Source: Alteribacillus sp041949975
Lineage (GTDB): Bacteria; Bacillota; Bacilli; Bacillales; Marinococcaceae
DNA length: 64,000 nucleotides
Direction: 5' to 3'
NCBI RefSeq assembly: GCF_041949975.1
Contig: NZ_JBHFQG010000017.1
Location: forward strand, 16,243-80,242
In this document: one piece after another, positions 25,641 to 34,275 of the stretch
Layout of the letters: the number at the start of each line of letters is the position of its first letter
Position numbering within the stretch: the first letter of the stretch is position 1
The notes under the pieces: generated by a model
Databases searched by the model: none
Told to the model about the DNA's origin: nothing
The model's input: the letters and a program-made list of their open reading frames with translations, nothing else
Translations under genes and position numbers: made by a program

Positions 25641-25835
25641 TCATTGTAGGGGCGGTTTATTATTTTGGGAAATATATGATTCGAAAAGTCTGGATACGGT
25701 GGAAGAACTTTCTGTATATGGACGCAGTTGGTTAATTCTTCTGGAAGAAGGTTCGTACTGTATAACATAATGTTCACCATTATATGAAGCAAGATATATA
25801 TCAAATCCATGTCTTGTTTCTACAAATTGAAACAA
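25641..25835 (-). CDS. Possible small protein, unknown
   Basis: A 64-residue frame starting at TTG 25835, preceded by GGAGGG with good spacing (an ATG at 25850 overlaps that site). The product looks like a soluble basic/aromatic protein (FQFVETRHGFDIYLASYNG) and the reading frame is not a shadow of another gene. I do not recognise a family. It lies between the repeat element and the steA operon and diverges from the latter. Confidence 0.4.
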   Translation of the reverse strand: MFQFVETRHGFDIYLASYNGEHYVIQYEPSSRRINQLRPYTESSSTVSRLFESYISQNNKPPLQ

Positions 25836-25958
25836 TTTTTTCCCTCCCATTAATTAATTTATTACTTTATCTTTTATCTACATTCCCAGATGTATGCATG
25901 TAATCCCTCCCAATTGGACCATACTAGAAAAAGGCTAAAAAAAGGGGGGAACAACACC

Positions 25959-27071
25959 GTGACTAAGATTCAAGGGAAAGCATGCTTTCATGAGAAAACA
26001 AAAACTCTTGCTGATCAAATTGATGAAAATCAAATAGCAGTGATTGCTCATGAAGATATAGATCCTATAGCTGCTGAGAGCTTAATAAGAAAAAAAGTCA
26101 AAGCTGTTATAAACTTAAAGCGCTCCATGAGCGGGGATTTTTTTCATGAAGGAGTGAAAAGGCTGTTAAAACATAAAATAAAAATATTTGATATTAATTC
26201 AGAAAGTGAGATTGGTAAATGGATACATGGAAGAGAGATAGAAATTAACAATAATTATTTATTTGTGATTTATTCTCAAAAGAAATATGAAGTGGGAACC
26301 TTGAAAGAATACAGCATGTCTTTTATTCGTTTGCTCGAAGAAAGAGCAAAAAAAAACCTGCCGTTCACTTTTGAAAAATTCAGCAGCAACAGTATTTCTT
26401 ACGCAGAAAAAGATTTAATACAGCTTTTAGACTGCTGGAAAAAATGGGAAGCAGGATCGGCTTTGCAAGATAAAGACGTATTAATCGTTATTCGCGGGAC
26501 AGATTATGAAAAAGACTTAGACTGTATAAAAAAACATTTTATAAATAAGAAAAATCCCCTCTCTTTCGTTGCAGTTGACGGTGCAGCTAATGCAATGCTC
26601 CGTAAGGGCATGGAGCCTGATTATATCATAGGAGATATGGATTCAGTCAGCAGCAGCGTTTTACAATGCGGGGCTCAATTAATTGTTCATCAAGGAGCCA
26701 AAGGGCAAAGTCCGGGGATGAAAAGAGTGAAGCAAAATAAACTGTCTGCTAATACAGTTAAATTTATTGGATTAAGTGAAGATGCTGCAATCGCTTTTGC
26801 ACTAAAAGAAGGAGCAAAGAAAATTTACTTAGTTGGCGGCCATAGAGATATGGAAGAATATCTCAGTAAAGGGAGAAAAGGAATGGGTTCTTCTTTGTTG
26901 ATTAAAATGCTGGCTGGAAGCAAAATCATTGATTTGAAAGGTATACATCATCTTTATAACAAAAAGAGCAAAATTCCATCCGTTTTTTGGCGGTTCAGAA
27001 AAGCATATCATTCGTTACCTTTCTTGCGCAGTTCAAAACCAAAAAAAGAAATGAGGGAATTAAAAGCGTGA
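25959..27071 (+). CDS. steA: SteA-like septal/cytokinetic protein
   Basis: A 370-residue protein whose C-terminal half carries the thiamin-pyrophosphokinase-like SteA domain: VAVDGAANAMLRKGMEPDYI, IGDMDSVS, LSEDAAIAFAL, LVGGHRDMEEYLSKGRKGMGS and LKGIHHLYNK. Actinobacterial SteA localises at the septum and, with SteB, influences cell-wall hydrolysis during division. GTG 25959 is the start because AAAGGGGGG lies upstream; a frame from 25890 has no such site. The TGA stop overlaps the GTG start of the glycosyltransferase. No SteB/DUF3186 partner is present. Function here is inferred. Confidence 0.8.
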   Translation: MTKIQGKACFHEKTKTLADQIDENQIAVIAHEDIDPIAAESLIRKKVKAVINLKRSMSGDFFHEGVKRLLKHKIKIFDINSESEIGKWIHGREIEINNNYLFVIYSQKKYEVGTLKEYSMSFIRLLEERAKKNLPFTFEKFSSNSISYAEKDLIQLLDCWKKWEAGSALQDKDVLIVIRGTDYEKDLDCIKKHFINKKNPLSFVAVDGAANAMLRKGMEPDYIIGDMDSVSSSVLQCGAQLIVHQGAKGQSPGMKRVKQNKLSANTVKFIGLSEDAAIAFALKEGAKKIYLVGGHRDMEEYLSKGRKGMGSSLLIKMLAGSKIIDLKGIHHLYNKKSKIPSVFWRFRKAYHSLPFLRSSKPKKEMRELKA

Positions 27072-27739
27072 AAACTAGTGTTATTATTCCAGCTTATAAT
27101 GAAGAAGAACATTTAAGAACCACGTTGCGCACCTTAAAAAAAGCAGACTGGACTAACGAATTAATTGGAGTTAATGATGGAAGCTCTGATGCGAGTGGAA
27201 GAATTATGGAAAAGTATTGTGATATCACCATTTCCTTTATCAAAAACCATGGAAAAACGGCAGCTGCAAAAGCGGGATGGTTAGCAAGCAAAGGGGAATA
27301 TATTGTCATTTTGGATGCTGATCTAAGAGAAAGTGCAGTCTATGGAAAAAGGCTTCTATCCCCTTTGCAAAATAATGAAGCAGACTTAGTCATTGGAACG
27401 GTTATGGGAAGCGGTAAAAATGGATTTGGGTTTGTTAAAAGACGAGTACAACGTCTGATTCATAGAAAAAGCGGTTTATTGCTGCAAACTCCTTTGTCAG
27501 GACAGAGAGCATTTCACAGAAAGCATATTGAATATTATCACCAGTTAGAAGCAGAGGGGTTTGGTTTAGAAACGATGATGACGTTAAAGGCAATACAAGA
27601 AGGATTTAAAATTAAAGAGGTAGAAGTGCCATTTATGCATGATGGAAAAGGATGGGGGCTGCCAGGCATATGGCACCGCGGTAAACAATGGCTGGAGGTG
27701 GAAAGGTGCTTATGGAAATATGGAAAATCATACTCGTAA
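27068..27739 (+). CDS. GT2-family glycosyltransferase
   Basis: A 223-residue GT-A-fold family 2 glycosyltransferase. The N-terminal SVIIPAYNEEEHL and GVNDGSSD motifs bind the nucleotide sugar, ILDADL near residue 81 is the DxD equivalent, and FGLETMMTL...VEVPFMHDGKG resembles polyprenyl-phosphate glycosyltransferases. GTG 27068 overlaps the steA stop (GTGA), so the genes are translationally coupled. Sugar and acceptor cannot be read from sequence. It probably works with the next gene on a lipid-linked sugar. Confidence 0.85.
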   Translation: MKTSVIIPAYNEEEHLRTTLRTLKKADWTNELIGVNDGSSDASGRIMEKYCDITISFIKNHGKTAAAKAGWLASKGEYIVILDADLRESAVYGKRLLSPLQNNEADLVIGTVMGSGKNGFGFVKRRVQRLIHRKSGLLLQTPLSGQRAFHRKHIEYYHQLEAEGFGLETMMTLKAIQEGFKIKEVEVPFMHDGKGWGLPGIWHRGKQWLEVERCLWKYGKSYS

Positions 27740-28521
27740 GCACCATTATAATACTTTCCTGGCCGGTTGTAAGAAATATTTCGTTTAAATTCAGCTGGAT
27801 ATCCCTTAACTACAAAAAAACTCATATTCCGTTTACCGTTGGGATAGTTTTATTCATTGCTGTTATTAATTTTATTTGGTTGTGGCCGCCAAATGATCTA
27901 TTCGCTTTTCTTATTTATGTAGGCGGTCTTTGGACAGCCGGGTGGATTGATGATATATTCGGCACTCGTTTTCCAAAAGGAATAAAAGGTCATTTGCAGT
28001 TCTTATTTCAAAAAAGGGAATGGACAACGGGACTTACAAAAATCGTTTTAGTAGGAGCTGCTTCGGGTCTCAGCTTATGTTTAGTCAATAACATTGTACA
28101 AGCAGAAACTCTTATAGCACTTTCATTATTGATTTTGTCCCCGCATGTATGTAATTCCCTTGACACACGACCATTAAGAGTTTGGAAATGGTTCAGTATT
28201 CATTATTTAATATTTATGTTATTTCTGCTGGGGTCAATATCTATAAGCATTCAAATTTATATTGTTATAGTAATGGCTGTTTGGGGATATATCGAAATGA
28301 CGAGAAAAGGAATGCTTGGAGATAATGGGGCAGCATTGTCTGGCGGAATAATGGCATGGGTGGCCATGCAATATACCCCTGCCATGTATCAAATTTTGTT
28401 AACGGGTATTCTTCTTTTGATGACTTACTTTGCAGAAAAAAACTCCATTCATTCTTTTATTCAAAAAGTCTCTATATTAAAGGAGATTGATCATTGGGGG
28501 CGTAGAGAAAAACTGGAATAA
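27706..28521 (+). CDS. MraY/WecA-like phosphosugar transferase
   Basis: A 271-residue protein with about eight membrane helices. It shows family hallmarks of polyprenyl-phosphate N-acetylhexosamine-1-phosphate transferases: GWIDDIFG near residue 86 (paired Asp), KGIKGHL just after it and MLGDNGAALSG near 203. The usual C-terminal His-rich loop is not obvious. It likely transfers a sugar-phosphate to a lipid carrier at the membrane. GTG 27706 has GGAGGTG at ideal distance; ATG 27712 is possible. It overlaps the GT2 gene by 34 bases. Confidence 0.75.
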   Translation: MLMEIWKIILVSTIIILSWPVVRNISFKFSWISLNYKKTHIPFTVGIVLFIAVINFIWLWPPNDLFAFLIYVGGLWTAGWIDDIFGTRFPKGIKGHLQFLFQKREWTTGLTKIVLVGAASGLSLCLVNNIVQAETLIALSLLILSPHVCNSLDTRPLRVWKWFSIHYLIFMLFLLGSISISIQIYIVIVMAVWGYIEMTRKGMLGDNGAALSGGIMAWVAMQYTPAMYQILLTGILLLMTYFAEKNSIHSFIQKVSILKEIDHWGRREKLE

Positions 28522-28553
28522 AAAAAGGTTGACTCCGTAGCCAGAATCAACCG

Positions 28554-28820
28554 TTACTTACTGCTTGGATCAGTTTCTTTTGTTTTCGATTGAAACGGAA
28601 GGCTTACTTTTTTATTTTTGCGGTCTCGATAAAGAACAAAACCAGAAATAAACCAAATCCCTAATACCAGCATTCCTAAACCGGCAATAAACTGCAGCCA
28701 TAAAAAAGGAAAGGGAGGCTGTAAAATTTGAAAGAGCATATCTCTCATTAACTTTATGCCTAAAGCTGCCATAATACCGGGAATAACTAATATTAATAAA
28801 GCAATCAGCCGCATGAGCAA
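28554..28820 (-). CDS. yqzF: DUF2627 membrane protein YqzF
   Basis: An 88-residue protein with two membrane segments (about 4-24 and 41-63) and a Lys/Ser-rich tail. Size, topology and position immediately upstream of, and divergent from, bkdR match the DUF2627 family member YqzF of Bacillus. Function unknown. Confidence 0.75.
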   Translation of the reverse strand: MLMRLIALLILVIPGIMAALGIKLMRDMLFQILQPPFPFLWLQFIAGLGMLVLGIWFISGFVLYRDRKNKKVSLPFQSKTKETDPSSK

Positions 28821-28931
28821 TATCTCTCCCTGGTCAATAACTGTGTAGGCTTGGCTTTGCCAAGTTTCTTTTTTAATTGTACGCTATTTATACAATAATG
28901 TCCAAAGGTGTACAGCACAAAGGTGAGGGGG

Positions 28932-31001
28932 ATGGGTGTGAAGACAGCGATTATTGTAGGCGGAGGAAAAGGAGGAACCGCTCTTTTTAAAATGCTGATG
29001 GAGAGCGGACGACTTAAAATAATAGGGTTAGCTGATGTGAATTCTTCAGCCCCTGGAATGATAATAGCGAAGGAAGCAGGGATCTCTACTTCCGAAAGTT
29101 GGGAAAAATTATTACAGTTAAATCCGGATATGGTTATTGAGGCAACGGGAGAAGACAAAATTTTTCAGCAGATTTATTCACATTCTAAAAATCAATTTTT
29201 AGTCATTCCAGCCTTAGTGGCTAATGTTCTTTATGACTTGATACATGATAAAGAACAATTAATTCAAACTCTACAAACACATGACAGAGTACGATCTACT
29301 ATTTTACATTCGACCCATGACGGTATGATTGCTATAAATGATGAAGAAAAAATTATTTTATTTAACAGGGCTGCTTCTGAAATGACTGAAATTCCTCAAA
29401 CGAAGGCAGAAGGTTCTTTGATTGGTGAAATACTGCCGGAAAGTGGGCTGAAAAGAATTATACAAACCGGTAAAGAAGAAACAAACCGAAAGCTAACTTT
29501 TCAAAATGGCAGATCTATTATTACGACACGTCTTCCTTTATGGCATCAAAATGCTTGTATAGGGGCATTAGCTGTTTTTAAAGATGTTACAGATATTGCG
29601 AATATGGCAGAAGAGGTTACCAACTTAAAAAGTATTCAGCAAATGTTAGAATCGATCATCCATTCTTCAGAGGAAGCCATCTCAGTGGTAGATGAATACG
29701 GGTATGGTACCATGATTAATCCTGCCTATACACGTTTAACAGGACTTTCTGAAAAGGAAGTTATCGGTAAACCAGCTCATACTGATATATCAGAAGGAGA
29801 TAGTATGCATATGCAGGTTTTGACAACAAGAAAACCTGTGCGGGGAGTAAGGATGAAAGTTGGGCCGAAGAAAAAAGACGTTATAGTTAATGTGGCCCCC
29901 ATTATAGTGGACGGAAGGATGAAAGGAAGCGTTGGTGTTTTACACGACGTATCAGAAATACGATCATTAACTGAAGAATTAAAGCGTGCTCGAAAGCTTA
30001 TACGGACATTAGAAGCAAAATACAATTTCGAAGATATAATTGGTACCTCTAAAGAAATGCAAGTACCTCTGCAGCAAGCAAAAATGAGCGCAGGAGTACC
30101 AGTAACTGTGCTGCTTCGAGGGGAATCGGGTACCGGGAAAGAATTATTTGCGCATGCTATTCATAATGCAAGTGACCGGAAATTTAATAAATTTATAAGG
30201 GTAAATTGTGCAGCTATTTCAGAGTCATTATTAGAAAGTGAACTTTTTGGTTATGAAGAAGGGGCGTTTTCCGGAGCAAAACAAGGTGGAAAACGCGGAT
30301 TGTTTGAAGAAGCAGATAAAGGAAGTATTTTCTTGGATGAAATCGGAGAAATGGCTCCTTCTACCCAGGCTAAATTATTACGTGTCCTGCAAGAAGGAGA
30401 AATTGTTAAAGTAGGTGGGACAAAATCCATAAATATCGATGTAAGAGTAATCGCTGCGACGAATATGAATCTTGAAAAAGTTGTACATGAAAAAAATTTC
30501 CGAGAAGATTTATATTATCGATTAAACCGAATGCCAATATATGTTCCTGCCTTAAGGGAAAGAAAAAGTGATTTAAAAGAGTTATGCAGGCACCTGCTAG
30601 AGCGAATTAATGCAGATTTTGGCAGAAATGTCTCTGAAATTTCAACCGAAGCTATGGAAGTTCTATATCGGTATGACTGGCCGGGAAATGTGAGGGAACT
30701 TGAAAATATTTTAGGAAGAGCTCTTATTTCCATGCAAATTACCGAACAAACGATAAAAGTTGGACATTTGCCTTCCCTGCATCTTCAAAACGTAAAACAG
30801 CCAGCAATATCGCTTAAAAGCAGCAGCGAACAAAACACTTTACAAGAAGATCTTGATGCATTTGAAAAAAATAAAATTCTAGAAACTTTACAAAACAATC
30901 AAAATAACAAAACTCGGAGTGCTGAACAATTAGGCATCTCTGTACGGAATTTGTATTACAAAATGAAAAAGCATAATATTGAAAATAATAGCATGCAATA
31001 A
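28932..31001 (+). CDS. bkdR: Sigma-54-dependent activator BkdR
   Basis: A 689-residue enhancer-binding protein for the branched-chain amino acid degradation operon. It has an N-terminal Rossmann-like sensor region (IVGGGKGG near residue 7), two PAS domains (about 125-340) and an AAA+ domain with Walker A GESGTGKELF and the sigma-54 contact loop as GAFSGA (the common form is GAFTGA). A Fis-type helix-turn-helix at the C-terminus has RSAEQLGISVRNLYYKM. ATG 28932 follows GGTGAGGGGG. It controls the ptb-bkdB operon just downstream through the -24/-12 promoter at 31082. Confidence 0.93.
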   Translation: MGVKTAIIVGGGKGGTALFKMLMESGRLKIIGLADVNSSAPGMIIAKEAGISTSESWEKLLQLNPDMVIEATGEDKIFQQIYSHSKNQFLVIPALVANVLYDLIHDKEQLIQTLQTHDRVRSTILHSTHDGMIAINDEEKIILFNRAASEMTEIPQTKAEGSLIGEILPESGLKRIIQTGKEETNRKLTFQNGRSIITTRLPLWHQNACIGALAVFKDVTDIANMAEEVTNLKSIQQMLESIIHSSEEAISVVDEYGYGTMINPAYTRLTGLSEKEVIGKPAHTDISEGDSMHMQVLTTRKPVRGVRMKVGPKKKDVIVNVAPIIVDGRMKGSVGVLHDVSEIRSLTEELKRARKLIRTLEAKYNFEDIIGTSKEMQVPLQQAKMSAGVPVTVLLRGESGTGKELFAHAIHNASDRKFNKFIRVNCAAISESLLESELFGYEEGAFSGAKQGGKRGLFEEADKGSIFLDEIGEMAPSTQAKLLRVLQEGEIVKVGGTKSINIDVRVIAATNMNLEKVVHEKNFREDLYYRLNRMPIYVPALRERKSDLKELCRHLLERINADFGRNVSEISTEAMEVLYRYDWPGNVRELENILGRALISMQITEQTIKVGHLPSLHLQNVKQPAISLKSSSEQNTLQEDLDAFEKNKILETLQNNQNNKTRSAEQLGISVRNLYYKMKKHNIENNSMQ

Positions 31002-31032
31002 TTTTCTTAGTATGAAAAAATTGCATGCTATT
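30987..31032 (+). promoter_or_regulatory. Perfect inverted repeat, candidate BkdR site or terminator
   Basis: AATAGCATGCAAT (30987-30999) and ATTGCATGCTATT (31020-31032) are perfect 13-base arms around a 20-base spacer, overlapping the bkdR stop codon. The pair lies about 60-100 bases upstream of the sigma-54 promoter, the right range for an enhancer site. It has no T-run immediately downstream, which argues against a plain terminator. Each arm holds a GCATGC palindrome. Confidence 0.6.
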
Positions 31033-31081
31033 TGAAGGACCCCTCTTTACAAATAAAGCGGTTTCAAAATATATAAGTCAT

Positions 31082-31097
31082 TGGCATGCTAATTGCA
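31082..31097 (+). promoter_or_regulatory. Sigma-54 (-24/-12) promoter of the bkd operon
   Basis: TGGCATGCTAATTGCA has the -24 GG and -12 GC dinucleotides at the exact sigma-54 spacing (consensus TGGCAC-N5-TTGCA). It lies 38 bases before the ptb start, behind the gene for the sigma-54 activator BkdR. Confidence 0.88.
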
Positions 31098-31134
31098 TTT
31101 ATACATAGTAGAGCAGCAGAAGGAGAAAAAAGAA

Positions 31135-32036
31135 ATGAACTTAAATGATGTACTAAAAAAAGCTTCTATTTATGGAGAAAAAAAGATCGCTGTAGCAGCT
31201 GCAGACGATGAAAGAGTCATAGACGTAGTTTTAGCTGCCGTAGACCAGAATCTTGGTATGTTCAGGTTATATGGAAATGAAGAAAAAATCAGATCCATTT
31301 TTAAAAAAAAGATGGTAATGAACCAGAAAAAATAAAAGTAATTCCTACAAGAAATGAAACGGAATCAGCTTTTCTTGCAGTAGCTTCTGTAAATAAGGGA
31401 AGAGCGGATATTCTCATGAAAGGTATGGTGCCGATCAATATATTATTAAAAGCTGTACTCAACCGGGAAAATGGTCTGCGGACAGGAAGTGTCCTTTCTC
31501 ATGTAGCTGTTTTTGAAGTGCCAAATTTTAACCGTTTATTATTTTTAAGTGACTCTGCAATGAACATTGCACCTGATTTATCTAAAAAGATGGAGATAGT
31601 TAAAAATTCAGTAATTACAGCAAGGTCGATGGGAATTCATTATCCAAAAGTAGCTGCATTAACAGCAGTAGAGGTAGTAAATCCGGACATACAGGCGACG
31701 CTTGATGCTGCGGCGCTAACGCAGATGAATAGAAGAGGCCAGATTGAGAATTGTTATATAGACGGACCCTTAGCTCTTGATAATGCTATCTCTATTGATG
31801 CAGCTGAGTATAGAGGAGTACAGAGCAAAGTAGCTGGACACGCGGATATAATGCTTGTTCCGATTGTAGAAATTGGAAATGTTCTGTATAAATCTCTTGT
31901 TTATTTTTCAAATGCTAAAGTTCGGGAATAATTGCCGGGGCTAAAGCACCAATAGTGTTAACATCAAGAGCAGACTCTTACAGAAAGCAAACTTCACTCT
32001 ATTGCAATGGCATGTCATGTTATTGAACATGGGTAA
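31135..32036 (+). pseudogene. ptb: Phosphate butyryltransferase Ptb, frameshifted
   Basis: The pieces together reproduce a full-length Ptb (branched-acyl-CoA to acyl-phosphate). Three single-base shifts break it: at an A8 run near 31311-31320 (one A short), near 31922 (a missing base before TCGGGAATAATTGCC) and near 31971 (one extra base before ACAGAAAGC). Conserved blocks GRADILMKG, LSHVAVF, SDSAMNIAP, GPLALDNA and AGAKAPIVLTSRADS are all present in the correct order but in different frames. If real, no active enzyme is made. Sequencing error is the alternative, especially at the A8 run. Confidence 0.85.
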
Positions 32037-32066
32037 ACATATTAGACAAACAGGGGGCGCTGGAAA

Positions 32067-33167
32067 ATGAGATTGTTTATGACGATGGAAAAGCATGATT
32101 ACGAACAAGTGGTTGTATGTCAAGATAATGCATCGGGCTTAAAAGCAATTATAGCTATTCATGATACTACGCTTGGACCTGCACTTGGAGGTACAAGAAT
32201 GTGGATGTATGACTCCGAAGAAGCAGCTTTTGAAGATGCTTTACGGCTTGCTAAAGGGATGACTTATAAAAATGCAGCAGCTGGTTTAAATCTTGGCGGA
32301 GGCAAAACGGTAATTATTGGAGACCCCCGTAAAGATAAAAATGAAGAAATGTTCCGTGCTTTTGGCCGGTACATTCAAGGACTGAATGGACGTTATATAA
32401 CAGCAGAAGATGTCGGAACAACAGTGGAGGATATGGACATCATTCATGATGAAACAGATTTTGTCACTGGCATCTCTCCAGCTTTTGGATCTAGTGGTAA
32501 TCCCTCCCCAGTTACAGCGTATGGTGTTTATGTCGGAATGAAGGCTGCAGCCAAAGAGGCATTTGGTTCTGATGAGTTGGCAGGTAAAACAATTGCAGTT
32601 CAAGGTGTAGGAAATGTTTCTTATCATTTATGTAAACATTTATATGAAGAAGGAGCGACCTTAATCGTTACAGACATTCATAAAGAATCAATAGATCGGG
32701 CTGTTAATGATTTTAATGCAAAAGCAGTAGAGCCAGATAATATTTTTGATGTAGAATGTGACATTTTCAGTCCCTGTGCTTTAGGTGCTGTTATTAATGA
32801 TGATACAATAAACAGATTAAAAGCAAAAGTAGTTGCTGGAGCGGCCAATAATCAATTGAAAGGAAATGAACACGGAGAAATGCTTCATGAAAAAGGGATC
32901 GTTTATACCCCCGATTACGTTATTAATGCAGGAGGAGTTATAAACGTAGCTGATGAACTGTACGGGTACAATAGAGATCGAGCAATGAAAAAAGTAGAAG
33001 GGGTTTATGAAAATATAGAACAAGTGATTGACATTTCCAAAAGAGACCGTATTCCAACTTACTTAGCAGCTGACAGACTGGCTGAAGAAAGAATTGAAAA
33101 AATGAAAAACTCCCGAAAGCAATTTTTAAGAAATGGTTACCACATTCTCAGCAGGCGATCTCAGTAA
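32067..33167 (+). CDS. bcd: Leucine/branched-chain amino acid dehydrogenase
   Basis: A 366-residue Glu/Leu/Phe/Val dehydrogenase converting leucine, isoleucine and valine to their 2-oxo acids with NAD+. The substrate-binding region LGPALGGTRMW and the catalytic Lys regions MTYKNAAAGLNLGGGK (about 68-85) are intact, as is the Rossmann motif VQGVGNVSYHL near 182. Length and the C-terminal region ILSRR match B. subtilis Bcd. It sits between two broken genes (ptb and buk) but is itself intact, and it supplies substrate to the Bkd complex. Confidence 0.96.
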   Translation: MRLFMTMEKHDYEQVVVCQDNASGLKAIIAIHDTTLGPALGGTRMWMYDSEEAAFEDALRLAKGMTYKNAAAGLNLGGGKTVIIGDPRKDKNEEMFRAFGRYIQGLNGRYITAEDVGTTVEDMDIIHDETDFVTGISPAFGSSGNPSPVTAYGVYVGMKAAAKEAFGSDELAGKTIAVQGVGNVSYHLCKHLYEEGATLIVTDIHKESIDRAVNDFNAKAVEPDNIFDVECDIFSPCALGAVINDDTINRLKAKVVAGAANNQLKGNEHGEMLHEKGIVYTPDYVINAGGVINVADELYGYNRDRAMKKVEGVYENIEQVIDISKRDRIPTYLAADRLAEERIEKMKNSRKQFLRNGYHILSRRSQ

Positions 33168-33188
33168 CTGCAGGAAGGAGGAACCAAG

Positions 33189-34253
33189 TTGAGCAGAATC
33201 CTTACCATTAATTCAGGTTCAACTTCCACTAAAGTTAGTGTATTTGAGAATGAAAGACAATTAATGGACAATACAATCAGGGACCTTAAATTATCTTCCC
33301 GGCAGCAAACCAAAGACCGAGAGGTTTTGGAAGCTAGAAAAAACGAAATATTAAGCGCTCTTGATAAAGAAGAGATAAATTTTAATAAATTTGATGCGGT
33401 GGTTGCAAGAGGAGGATTGTTAAAACCAATAGAGAGCGGTACGTATATAGTAAATGAAACAATGCTGAGAGATTTAAAAAATCATGTGCACGGAAAGCAC
33501 GCATCAAACTATGGTGCCCCTATTGCAGAGAGTATCGCAAGACAGCTTAATATACCTGCCTTTATTGTCGACCCGGTTGTAGTAGATGAAATGTCTGAAA
33601 AAGCAAAAGTCAGCGGTCATCAGCATTTTGAGCGCCGCAGTATTTTTCACGCCTTAAATCAGAAAGCGGTAGCCAGACAGGCTGCTTTAAAAGCAGGCAT
33701 TGCTTATGAAGAAGGAACGTTTATTGTAGCTCATATGGGTGGTGGAATTACTGTAGGAGCCCACTATAAGGGAAAAGTAGTTGATGTTAATAATGGTTTA
33801 AATGGTGACGGTCCTTTTGCTCCTGAACGTTCAGGGACATTACCAGTTGCAGATATCATTGAAAGTTGTTTTTCGGGAATGTACAGTGAAGAAGGAAATC
33901 ATGCAGTTCACTTCTGGAAAAGGCGGTCTGGTAAGTTATTTTGGTACGAATGATTTCATGGAAATAGACAATAAAAGATTAAAAGGTGATAAAAAAGCGA
34001 AGTTAGTATCAGAAGCCATGGTTTATCAAATTGTAAAAGAAATCGGATCCCTTTCTGCTGGAATGAAGGGGCAGGTAAATGCTATTGTTCTAACAGGAGG
34101 AATCGCTTATAATAATTGGGTTTGCCAAGAGATAATAAATCATGTCAGCTGGCAGAAGTATATCGATATCCTGGAGAACATGAACACTTTGCCTTAGCTC
34201 AAGGGGCTTTAAGAGTGTTAAGAAGAGAAGAACTGCCAAAAAATTATGGGTAG
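33189..34253 (+). pseudogene. buk: Butyrate kinase Buk, frameshifted
   Basis: The first 240 or so codons encode a normal acetokinase-family N-terminal domain (ILTINSGSTSTKVSVF; VARGGLLKPI; AHMGGGITVGAH). A shift near 33920 moves the frame before GKGGLVSYFGT, and a second near 34153 moves it before EVYRYPGEHEHFALAQGALRVL; the final stop is TAG 34251. No single frame gives the enzyme, which would make ATP from acyl-phosphate. With ptb also broken, the substrate-level phosphorylation branch of the pathway appears lost. Read errors must be excluded. Confidence 0.85.
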
Positions 34254-34275
34254 ATCATAAAAGGAGGCGACAATC

